64,000 bases of DNA from Algoriphagus resistens (lineage in GTDB: Bacteria > Bacteroidota > Bacteroidia > Cytophagales > Cyclobacteriaceae), in NCBI RefSeq assembly GCF_001442615.1, contig NZ_LMXN01000004.1, positions 372,001 to 436,000 of the forward strand, given 5' to 3'. Each line of letters starts with the position of its first letter. The first letter of the stretch is position 1. The translations under genes were made by a program, and so were the position numbers. Of the stretch, positions 27,639 to 35,888 are shown one piece after another. The notes below the pieces were generated by a model. It ran no database searches. It saw only the letters and a program-made list of their open reading frames with translations, and was not told the origin of the DNA.

Positions 27639-30600
27639 TTAGAAATTTATATCTAGTCCGATGGAATACATCTTCACTTGGGGATAATAGGCGCCACTTC
27701 CCAGTGAAACCCCTGAATCGGCACCAGCATTGAAATTGACTTCAGGATCATATCCCTGCCAAAAGTCCGTTTTGGTAAATAAATTTTGGCCATTGGCATA
27801 AATAAACGCCTTTCTCAATTTGATTTTCTCGAGCAATCTGCTTGGGATATTGTAACCCAACTGAATGTTTTTCAACCGTAAATAAGAAGCGCTCTTCATC
27901 CAGTAAGTGGAGTTTTGGGTATTGTTGGTAGAAGTGGTTGAAAGTCTTGGAAAGGCTGCGTCAGTATTTTCCGCTGTCCAATAATCCAATTGCCAGGTTT
28001 TAACGGCGCTTGAATTCACAGCAGGGATAACATAATGGGAATTCAAATAACCATCTACCTTGCCTACTCCCTGAAAAAATGCATTCAGCTGAATACCCTT
28101 CCAACCTAGATTAAGATTCATGGCATAGGTCAATCTAGGAATGGTACTTCCAATCATCACTTTATCTTCATCATTGATTTTCCCGTCTGGAATAGGGTTG
28201 TTGTTGTCATCAAAATCCCCCGCAATATCCTTAAACCTAATATCTCCGGGCTGAAGTGTACCGAATTGTGTAGGGCCTGCATCAATTTCTTCCTGTGACT
28301 GATACAACCCATCAGCCAGGTAGCCATAGATGGAATTAATGGCATATCCTTCCTCCTGTCTCAATAAGGTACCGGAGGTTTGCCCTTTCATATCCGTTAT
28401 TTCATTTTTCACATCGGAAAGATTGAAACCTACTCCCAACTCAAAATCACCCCACTTGTCTTCGTAGTTGGTTCCCAATTCCCATCCCGTGTTGGTTACC
28501 ACTGCTGCATTCTGAAAAGGGGCATTCAATCCCGTCAGCTGGGAGGTGTATAAAGTCAACAATATCCCATCCGTGTCCTTTTTATACCAGTCGGCGGTAA
28601 GGGAGAATTTACCATCAAACATGCCTATATCCACGCCAAAATCTGTGACGGTAGTTTCTTCCCAGCGCAAATCAGGGTTGGACATGGTGTTCAACGTTAC
28701 CAGCTGATGGATTTGCTCAGCCATGGAAATACTTCCTACAGTTAGGGTCTCCATGTAGGGATAATAGGTATTTCCCAAATTTTGGTTACCCAGCTTCCCC
28801 CAGGACCCCCTGATTTTCAACTGATCAAGAAAGCCTTTGGTATTCGCCATGAAAGGCTCGTCGGATAGTAACCATCCTGCAGAAAAGGATGGAAAAGCTG
28901 CCCAACGGTTGGCTGAACTAAACCGGGAAGATCCGTCGTACCTGAAATTGGCTTCAAAAAAATACCGGTCCTTGAAATCATAGTTCAACCTTCCAAAACC
29001 AGACACCAAAATCCATTGTGCATGGGTGCCGTTATTGTCTTTGGTTGCATCATCTGCCCCCGCTGTCAAAACCTCATAGGTATCGTAGGTATAGTCTCTA
29101 CGATAACCCATCAAGTATTTTTGGTCATAGGTTTCCTGAGAGGTTCCCAGCAAAAGCTTAAAATGATGGTTTCTCCACCACTGCTCCGCCTGTGTCAGGA
29201 ATTGATAGTTCTCGTAATAGTAGCGATAGGCAGTTTCCGTAAGACTGGTATAGGTGTAGGCAGCTCCTGATTCTGAACCGTCATCATTATACGTCATGAT
29301 ACTTTTGGAGAACTCGTGCGTATTGCGGGTTCTATACCTGGGTGCTATTTTTCCGGTAAGGGTTAACCATTGCCAGGGCTTAACATCAACAGTCAGATTA
29401 CCGATCATCTCAATCGTATTTGTCCTGTCGTTTCCACCCTCCGCTATCTGCGCTACAGGATTAACATTCACCCATCCTTCAGACCATTGCCCATTTCTTT
29501 TGATGGGAATGTTGGTGGGCATCCGCCCAAGGTAATTCCATACATCACCTTCGTGGGCAATCTGTGAGCGGTCACTGTTATTTAAGGACATATCAAACTT
29601 AATAGCCAGCTTTTCGCTAGGTTTTATATCCATGTTGTTCCTTACAATAATCCTTTTGAAACCTGTGTTTTCAATTACCCCCTGTTGATCAGTATAGCTG
29701 ACAGAAGGCATTACATAGATCTTTTCAGAATTTGCCATCAAGGAAATAAAATGATTTTGGGTCAACCCTGATCCATTTAAGATGGCTTTTTGCCAATCGT
29801 AATTCGAAGGGTCCTGTTCGAATTCTTGCTGGAATTCCGCCAGCTCTTCATCACTGTATAGAGGATACCCATAGTCATTGTCATTAGCTTCATTGAATAC
29901 GTTCATGAAGGTTAACCCATCTGTGACTTCGGGAATAAAGGTAGCTTCGCTTTTTCCGATGAAGGTTTTGTAATTGATAGAAAAATTATCTGCAGAAGCC
30001 CTTTTCGTTGTCACCAACACTACACCATTTGCAGCTCTGGACCCATAAATAGCTGCAGAAGCGGCATCTTTTAACACAGATATCGTCTCGATCTGGTTGA
30101 CATCAATCATATTCAGATCCCCTGCCACCCCATCTATCAAAACTAAAGGAGAACTGTCTGAACCACCAAAGGAATTGATTCCGCGAATTCTGATTTGAGT
30201 CCCCTCTCCGCCCGGGGCTCCGGTTTGTTGTGTAACGGTCACTCCCGGAGCCATCCCCTGCAGCGCAGAAGTAGTGGAAACTACCGGTCTTTTTTCCAAT
30301 TGCACTGACCCGACTTCAGAAATTGCTCCGGTTACTTGTTCTTGGAGCTGCTTCCCATAACCGACCACCACAAATTCATTAAGCCCTGTGGCTTCCATGA
30401 CCAAACTCACCGAAAGGTTTTGATCATTGCCTATAAGCTGTTCTTGCTTTTGATAGCCAATATAGCTGAACAGTAAAGTCGATCCCGGTGAAGCATTCAG
30501 CTCAAAATTTCCGTTTGCATCAGTTGTAGTTCCAGAGGTGGTCCCTTTTATAAGTACGGTAACCCCGATGAGTGCTTCACCTGTTTCCTGGTCATAAACT

Positions 30601-30977
30601 TTGCCTTTTATCAATTCAGGTATGGCTACATCCTTAGTAAGAATTATATGATTGTTCTGAATTTTGTGAGTGATGCCTGTCCCATAAAATATACTGTCAA
30701 GGGTATTGGTTAGTGGCTTTTCCCTGCCTTCAATAACCACCTGTTGGTTAAGGTCAAGTTGAGAAGCGTTGTAGACAAAATCCATTTCGGTTTGGGCATC
30801 CAATTCCTGAATAATTTCATAGAGTGGACGGGAGCCTGTTTTGAGCTGAATTTGCTGGGACCAGGATTGCTGGCTATATAGAAAGTATGCCAACAGGATA
30901 AGCCAGAAGACTTTCCATTGAATTAGGCATCGCATTCTAAAGCAAGTAGTATTTTGTGAAATACTATTATTCTTCAT
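27639..30977 (-). CDS. SusC/RagA TonB-dependent transporter with STN signalling domain
   Basis: An 1112-residue outer-membrane transporter. After the signal (~15-41) comes an STN (secretin/TonB short) domain (~45-115, IIQELDAQTEMDFVYNASQL), then a CarboxypepD_reg-like domain (KGKVYDQETGEALIGVTVLIKGTT, ~125), the plug ('EKRPVVSTTSALQGMAPGV...LVLIDGV...ISVLKDAASAAIYGSRAANGVVLVTTK'), and the 22-strand barrel ending YSIGLDINF. The STN domain is what transducing SusC proteins use to signal through FecR to an ECF sigma factor, both encoded just upstream. Substrate unknown. Confidence 0.95.
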   Translation of the reverse strand: MKNNSISQNTTCFRMRCLIQWKVFWLILLAYFLYSQQSWSQQIQLKTGSRPLYEIIQELDAQTEMDFVYNASQLDLNQQVVIEGREKPLTNTLDSIFYGTGITHKIQNNHIILTKDVAIPELIKGKVYDQETGEALIGVTVLIKGTTSGTTTDANGNFELNASPGSTLLFSYIGYQKQEQLIGNDQNLSVSLVMEATGLNEFVVVGYGKQLQEQVTGAISEVGSVQLEKRPVVSTTSALQGMAPGVTVTQQTGAPGGEGTQIRIRGINSFGGSDSSPLVLIDGVAGDLNMIDVNQIETISVLKDAASAAIYGSRAANGVVLVTTKRASADNFSINYKTFIGKSEATFIPEVTDGLTFMNVFNEANDNDYGYPLYSDEELAEFQQEFEQDPSNYDWQKAILNGSGLTQNHFISLMANSEKIYVMPSVSYTDQQGVIENTGFKRIIVRNNMDIKPSEKLAIKFDMSLNNSDRSQIAHEGDVWNYLGRMPTNIPIKRNGQWSEGWVNVNPVAQIAEGGNDRTNTIEMIGNLTVDVKPWQWLTLTGKIAPRYRTRNTHEFSKSIMTYNDDGSESGAAYTYTSLTETAYRYYYENYQFLTQAEQWWRNHHFKLLLGTSQETYDQKYLMGYRRDYTYDTYEVLTAGADDATKDNNGTHAQWILVSGFGRLNYDFKDRYFFEANFRYDGSSRFSSANRWAAFPSFSAGWLLSDEPFMANTKGFLDQLKIRGSWGKLGNQNLGNTYYPYMETLTVGSISMAEQIHQLVTLNTMSNPDLRWEETTVTDFGVDIGMFDGKFSLTADWYKKDTDGILLTLYTSQLTGLNAPFQNAAVVTNTGWELGTNYEDKWGDFELGVGFNLSDVKNEITDMKGQTSGTLLRQEEGYAINSIYGYLADGLYQSQEEIDAGPTQFGTLQPGDIRFKDIAGDFDDNNNPIPDGKINDEDKVMIGSTIPRLTYAMNLNLGWKGIQLNAFFQGVGKVDGYLNSHYVIPAVNSSAVKTWQLDYWTAENTDAAFPRLSTTSTNNTQNSTYWMKSASYLRLKNIQLGYNIPSRLLEKIKLRKAFIYANGQNLFTKTDFWQGYDPEVNFNAGADSGVSLGSGAYYPQVKMYSIGLDINF

Positions 30978-31028
30978 AATTTTAGATGTTTTTAAATGAT
31001 CAAAAGAGGAGATTTTAGAAATCAGCTA

Positions 31029-31052
31029 GAGGGAGTGTTAGAGCACTTCCTC
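31029..31052 (-). other. Hairpin between fecR and susC
   Basis: GAGGAAGTG, a 6-base loop and CACTCCCTC (one mismatch) lie in the 92-base fecR-susC gap. No T-run follows on the minus strand, so it is more likely an mRNA-stability or attenuation hairpin than a full terminator. Confidence 0.35.
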
Positions 31053-31069
31053 TTTTGCCTTAAGCGGAA

Positions 31070-32035
31070 TTAAGGGGAGTTGTTTTTCATTGTGAAGTGG
31101 TTTGAGGTAATAGTGTTTAATAGATCTATTGTTTCTTTTGGACTTTCGTTATCAAGTGTCATATTGATGAGATCCTGATCACCGATCACCTGGCTGGATT
31201 GCAGTTGGATTCCGTAAAAATTCTCAATCTCCTGTATTGCAATTTTTAAAGGTGCATTTTTCAGCAGCAGTTTGTTACTTCTCCACGCTGCATAATCCTT
31301 GCTGTTAAAAGATTTAAGGGAACTGCTTTGCTCAAGTTTGTTATAGCTGACCTGTTCCCCTGGTTTTAAAAAAATCAAAGGAGCTTTTCCATCCGAATAG
31401 CTGATTTCCCCTTCTTCCAGACTTGTCACTATTTGAGGGTTCCATTCATATGCATTGACATTAAACTGAGTCCCTAGCACCTGGATGCTCACTTCCCCGA
31501 CACTTACACCGAAGGGTTGGTTTGGATTCGATGCTACATCGAACCAGGCTTCTCCTTCAAGCTTAACATCCCGATCAGAAATCCCAAAGGAATTGGATAC
31601 AACCAACTTACTGTTGGCATTGAGCCAGATGGATGTCCCATCCGCGAGTAATACGGACTTGCGCTCACCCCCATTTGTCTGGTAGATGGTTTCAGGTAAC
31701 TGTTCGTAGGATTTGTGTTGCTGTAACCATATTCCTGCGACCGCAAACAATGCAACTATAGAGGCAGCTACTCCTACTATCCAGAATTTCTTAGGTGGCG
31801 TTCTTTGATCTGGCTCCATTTGAGCTTTCACCTTTTCCCATTGCTCTTCCAGTTGGGACTCAGACAGGTAATTTGGATGCTCGTCTTCCTCATACAATTT
31901 CTTTAACTTTAGAAACAGGTTGACATTTTGCTCGCTCTTCTCCAACCACTTTTGGATCATTGCATTTTCTTTCGCATCCGTTTCTTTTTGGATAAATGCC
32001 AATAGCCTTTCTTTAATATGTATATCATCTCTCAT
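31070..32035 (-). CDS. FecR family anti-sigma factor
   Basis: A 321-residue protein. The cytoplasmic N-terminus (~1-80) is the anti-sigma part, followed by a transmembrane helix (~84-104, FWIVGVAASIVALFAVAGIW), a FecR domain (~118-220: GGERKSVLLADGTSIWLNANSKL, DVKLEGEAWFDV, LGTQFNVNAY), and a C-terminal DUF4974/STN-contacting domain ('LLLKNAPLKIAIQEIENFYGI', ~250-321). It passes the substrate signal from the STN domain of the adjacent SusC to the ECF sigma factor encoded 172 bases upstream. Confidence 0.93.
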   Translation of the reverse strand: MRDDIHIKERLLAFIQKETDAKENAMIQKWLEKSEQNVNLFLKLKKLYEEDEHPNYLSESQLEEQWEKVKAQMEPDQRTPPKKFWIVGVAASIVALFAVAGIWLQQHKSYEQLPETIYQTNGGERKSVLLADGTSIWLNANSKLVVSNSFGISDRDVKLEGEAWFDVASNPNQPFGVSVGEVSIQVLGTQFNVNAYEWNPQIVTSLEEGEISYSDGKAPLIFLKPGEQVSYNKLEQSSSLKSFNSKDYAAWRSNKLLLKNAPLKIAIQEIENFYGIQLQSSQVIGDQDLINMTLDNESPKETIDLLNTITSNHFTMKNNSP

Positions 32036-32207
32036 TCTATAAGGCTATACAAGAATTGGAAAGATTACCCTGACAGTGAGACTGTTTTTTATTAAAAAAA
32101 GTACTTTAGTCAGGGCTAATCGCCAGTTGCTTAGTGGTAATTTCCTACAAAACAGCCAGCGTCTATTACCTGACTAGTAGAATCAGAATATACCCGCAAG
32201 GAAAAGC

Positions 32208-32741
32208 TCAGTGGATGTATCCCTTCTTAAGGAATTTTCTTAATGTGGTTAAGGAACGCCGGATCTGGGTTTCAACGGTACGTGGTGAAATACCAAGCTG
32301 GCTCGCAATTTCAGTGTATTTTAACCCTTCTTTCCTACTCAGCAAAAAAATTTGTTTGCGCAGGTCCGGTAAAGAATCTATCGCTTGATCAATCGCTTGC
32401 TCCAGTTCCTCATATTCCATGAATTGATGTTCATAGCTTAATATGCGCTCAGAATCATACAAGTCTATCGATGAATTTAACTTGACTTTTTTAAGGTGGT
32501 TGATGCAGTGATTGTGAGTGATTTGAAAAAGGTATGGCTTCAGGGAACCAGCTTCAGTATTCAATCGATCCCGGTATTCCCACACTTTCAAAAAGGAATC
32601 GTTGACTATCTCCTTGGAGCTCTCTGAATCATTGATGAGTCTGTAGCAATAGGCAAACAATACGGCATAATACTTTTCAAAAAGTACTTTATAGCTTTTT
32701 AAACAACCCCTTCTGATATTTTTGATTAAAATTTGATCCAT
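32208..32741 (-). CDS. ECF RNA polymerase sigma factor
   Basis: I choose the ATG at 32741 (MDQILIKNIRRGC) over one seven codons earlier, because most homologues begin at this helix; 177 residues. Region 2 (AVLFAYCYRLINDSESSKEIVNDSFLKVWEYRDRL, ~22-58 split by its usual Asp/Glu) recognises the -10 element; region 4 (KEGLKYTEIASQLGISPRTVETQIRRSL, ~130-160) binds the -35. It belongs to the FecI-like group paired with FecR and STN-type SusC, so it should switch on the downstream SusC/SusD/phosphoesterase genes. Confidence 0.92.
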   Translation of the reverse strand: MDQILIKNIRRGCLKSYKVLFEKYYAVLFAYCYRLINDSESSKEIVNDSFLKVWEYRDRLNTEAGSLKPYLFQITHNHCINHLKKVKLNSSIDLYDSERILSYEHQFMEYEELEQAIDQAIDSLPDLRKQIFLLSRKEGLKYTEIASQLGISPRTVETQIRRSLTTLRKFLKKGYIH

Positions 32742-33125
32742 AACAAAGATCAAACCAAGCAAATATTCACCACAAGTATGTTAATGAAAATTGAACCTTG
32801 TATTAAGAAGCGTTCACTTTAAACTTAAATAGCTTAGAAGAAAGGTAGGGACGATATTCTGAATAAAGTCTAATTTCCAGAGGTTACTTAAGCCACAAAA
32901 CCCATAAGAATGTGAAGGAAAACCAATTGTACAAACCACGGCTAATGGCTGATTCCGAACCTTCGGAAAACAACCCAAACTTAAAGTAAAAATCTTTAGT
33001 GGGGTCAATGTTAATCCAACCCCCATCCTAGAATAGCCACTACTTTGAAACATATCAACACGATCATCGCTAAAAAGACTAAATATCGCATAGGTTTATA
33101 GATGATTTATTTTCCGGAAAACCCA
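32742..33125. other. Gap with no convincing gene
   Basis: It contains a 79-codon minus-strand frame at 32814-33053 without homology or a ribosome-binding signal, which I do not accept as a gene. No repeats or strong hairpins seen. Confidence 0.4.
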
Positions 33126-34823
33126 TTAAATACTTGGTAATTTCGTAATCAACATCGGTTTACCCTCCTCTTCCAAAATAATTGAAAAACTAGTTGACCT
33201 AGTAAAATTGATCAGCTTTTTATCATACACTCTTAACTGAGATGGATCGATTATCCTTAACTGATGAAAAATTGATGCTTCATAATTTTCAGGATAGTCC
33301 CCGGCGGTTTCTCCATTCGTTGTTTTTCTATATTTTGGCCTAAATACAACAGATATTTTGATATCACCAGGATATTCGGCTTGAATTAACTCTATTTTTT
33401 TCCTAGGTTTTAAATAATTCTCAGAATAATACGCCTGAGTAAACAAAGAGATATGGTGCTGAGGTTTTTTGAATAGGTCTTTCTTTCCTTTTTCTCTTAC
33501 CGTAAACAAGGCAAAATCAGCAGCCTGGTACTTCTCTAATTCGGATTTTTCTGTTTCTACACCATCAATGGTCAATGAAATGCTTTTTGTGCTTTTCCAT
33601 CGTTCGAAAACATCGCTCGGGATTTCATTAATCTGAGGAGGGCTTTTAAAAAGAATACTTGTTTTCACATCGGGATAAGCTTGCTGCAAGGCTGTCAATT
33701 TCTCAAATGCCAATGCATCAAAAAAAGGAAATTCTGTTCCGGCTTGCTTATCCCTCTCATCCAATGCTAGATAGGCACTTCGAAGAGCCGGAAGATCAAG
33801 CTTAGCCAAATCTACTTCGTAAGGGTTCCCTTCTTTAAAAGCTTGGGACAGGAGGTGTTCATAATTATTTATTGGTTCTGGATATTGGGCTGGGAAATAG
33901 GGTTTGCTGGATGACAAAAACAACAGCATAAAACCTGTTAAAACCAGGCTGCTTGCTTTATACAGATTGGTCTTAAGCGGGGAGCTGGATTGGCCCATCA
34001 TGATTACTCTCCGTTTGGTAACCGAAGCGTTAAACGGACTACCAATCGATAATGCAACCTCATTCCCTGAAATTTTATTGAATAATAGCCATTGGTAAGC
34101 AGCTTTGTTTCTGAACTTGGAATTAACGGCTGCATCTGCCAAAAATTCATGGTTCAACCGGATTGCTTTTTTGTAAAGAAATAGAAGGGGATTAAACCAA
34201 AATACAATTTTCAGCACTTCCACAAACAAGATATCCCAACTATGCTTTTGCCGGATATGCGTTAATTCATGAACTATAATTTCTTCTTCAATTGCCTTGT
34301 TTTGGAACGCTGATTTATCAACAAATAAAAAATGTAAAAAAGTAAAAGGTAAGCTATTATTAGGAAGTAAAACATAGATACACTCACCTTCTTGTAGGGT
34401 TAAATTGTTTCTAATGGACCGGACAAGTTGTAATAACTGAAAAATAAATCGAGTAAAGAAAACGCTCAGCCCCAGTAAATAAATAACCTTTAAAACGATG
34501 CCCCAATTAATCGGAGTAATCCCTTGGGTCGTACTTAGACTTCCATTTCCAGCATTCATCTGTGCAACATTTTGATCAGGCAGATTATCCTGTATTCTAT
34601 TCTTAATGACTGTACTTGCTAGGGTTGAATCTTTTGCCCCCGTGGTATTTCGGATATGGAAGCCAAAAGGAACAGGAAGAAATGGAACGATCAATGAAAA
34701 GCCGAGCGCAAAAATGAGAAAGAACCTAGTAAATCCAAACATACTTTCTTTAGCCAAAAAGGCGAAATAAAAAGCATAAAAGATAAGTAGGGCAAGAGTC
34801 GCCTTTGTGATAAATTCAATCAT
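33126..34823 (-). CDS. BlaR1/M56 family sensor metallopeptidase
   Basis: A 565-residue membrane protein. Transmembrane helices at about 1-22, 28-50, 105-135 and ~285-305 enclose the M56 zinc peptidase domain with HELTH (185-189) and a downstream 'LNHEFLADAAV' that supplies the third ligand. About 250 residues after the last helix form an extracytoplasmic region without a penicillin-binding or TonB signature; the ligand is unknown. In BlaR1 systems the peptidase cuts the repressor or causes it to be cut. Its start overlaps the end of the BlaI-type gene by 4 bases, so they are co-translated. Confidence 0.9.
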   Translation of the reverse strand: MIEFITKATLALLIFYAFYFAFLAKESMFGFTRFFLIFALGFSLIVPFLPVPFGFHIRNTTGAKDSTLASTVIKNRIQDNLPDQNVAQMNAGNGSLSTTQGITPINWGIVLKVIYLLGLSVFFTRFIFQLLQLVRSIRNNLTLQEGECIYVLLPNNSLPFTFLHFLFVDKSAFQNKAIEEEIIVHELTHIRQKHSWDILFVEVLKIVFWFNPLLFLYKKAIRLNHEFLADAAVNSKFRNKAAYQWLLFNKISGNEVALSIGSPFNASVTKRRVIMMGQSSSPLKTNLYKASSLVLTGFMLLFLSSSKPYFPAQYPEPINNYEHLLSQAFKEGNPYEVDLAKLDLPALRSAYLALDERDKQAGTEFPFFDALAFEKLTALQQAYPDVKTSILFKSPPQINEIPSDVFERWKSTKSISLTIDGVETEKSELEKYQAADFALFTVREKGKKDLFKKPQHHISLFTQAYYSENYLKPRKKIELIQAEYPGDIKISVVFRPKYRKTTNGETAGDYPENYEASIFHQLRIIDPSQLRVYDKKLINFTRSTSFSIILEEEGKPMLITKLPSI

Positions 34824-35191
34824 GGCTTCTGGGATTTAAGTTGTTCTTCAATTATCCTCTTTATTTCTTCCAGTTCATTCGTTTCCAGCTCCGTCTCTTT
34901 GGTAAAAAATGATGCAAACTGAGTAGGAGAATCATTAAAGAAGTCTTTAATCATGCTACTTACCTTTTTGGAGAAATATTCGTTTTTGGCAACCAAGGGA
35001 AGGTATGCTCGGGAGTTACCAAACAATTCAAAATAGATAGCCTCTTTCTCTTGCAACCTTTTGAGTAAGGTAGCAACGGTGGTGTGTGCAGGCTTAGGTT
35101 CCGGATAGGACGCTAGAATATCCTTCATAAATACCCTTCCCTTTTCCCAAATCAAATTCATAAGTTGCTCTTCAGCTTTAGAAAGATTCAT
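34820..35191 (-). CDS. BlaI/MecI family transcriptional repressor
   Basis: A 123-residue winged-helix repressor. It starts LSKAEEQLMNLIWEKGRVFMKDIL, with the recognition helix region HTTVATLLKRLQEKEAI (~36-52), and ends in the dimerisation helices typical of BlaI/MecI. It binds a dyad operator, and one sits 4 to 35 bases upstream of its start (35195-35226). Autoregulated pair with the BlaR1-like gene. No beta-lactamase gene is adjacent, so the regulated target beyond itself is unknown. Confidence 0.93.
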   Translation of the reverse strand: MNLSKAEEQLMNLIWEKGRVFMKDILASYPEPKPAHTTVATLLKRLQEKEAIYFELFGNSRAYLPLVAKNEYFSKKVSSMIKDFFNDSPTQFASFFTKETELETNELEEIKRIIEEQLKSQKP

Positions 35192-35194
35192 ATT

Positions 35195-35226
35195 CTATTA
35201 TTATAGACTGTCGTCTACAATAATAG
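35195..35226 (-). promoter_or_regulatory. BlaI-type operator
   Basis: CTATTATTATAGAC and GTCTACAATAATAG form a dyad (13 of 14 pairs) with a 4-base centre TGTC, right before the repressor start codon. Size and the GTCTAC core fit BlaI/MecI half-sites. Of the two arms the right one is closer to consensus. Confidence 0.75.
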
Positions 35227-35362
35227 ACAAAAAAAAATAATTATAAAAATTTCTGAAGCTTTTTATTCCTGAAAACCATCCTTGTCTTGAATTAGATTCT
35301 ACGATTTTAAAAAGATCAGTTGGTGAAGGGTTGCGTCGTTGCCCATTACGAATGAATAATAT

Positions 35363-35464
35363 TTAGCAACTCTATTAATCAGTTTCATCACAATGATTGG
35401 AGCATTGGGAGCAGAAAGCCCCTTTCCTCTTTTCGCTTCACCATATCGTAGAAATGCTAATTAA
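35363..35464 (+). repeat. Diverged direct repeat, left copy
   Basis: A short frame reading FITMIGALGAE..FPLFA lies in otherwise gene-free DNA (35227-35888). It corresponds at DNA and protein level to 44366-44458 (FIAMIGVLGAENTFPFLFL); both end AAATGCTAA. The two copies flank the UnbV/SusD/SusC block in the same orientation. Confidence 0.5.
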
Positions 35465-35888
35465 GTTTTTCAAATTGAGTTTCATTTGAATCAATTTCCC
35501 TCTTAGACATCGCACAGTTCGTTCGGGACGAGATACTAGAGGTGCACGAATTCAGTTTCTCTATTTAAAGCTTTGGCTTCCCAAATAATGCCCCCTCTTT
35601 TTCGATATTCCAACCACAGGTAATCTTATGCTATTTAACATCTATGGACTCAAAGGGGCAAAAACTATTTTGAAAGAATTAGCCAAGATGCACACCACAT
35701 CGAACAAAAGGCAGAAACCTTAGAATAAAACCGAAAATCAATAACTTTAGCACAACTTAAACCATCTTATTACTGCCAAAAAAACCCTATCCATTAGGGT
35801 TTTAATGTGCCGAACTGATATGGACTCAATTTCATTGCCAAATACATGTATTCCAAGTTGGACAAATCTCAGACTCCCCTCAAATTCG

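Noticed and set aside
32814..33053. 79-codon minus-strand frame after the sigma gene
   Set aside because: No signal, family motif or ribosome-binding site; composition like random AT-rich DNA.
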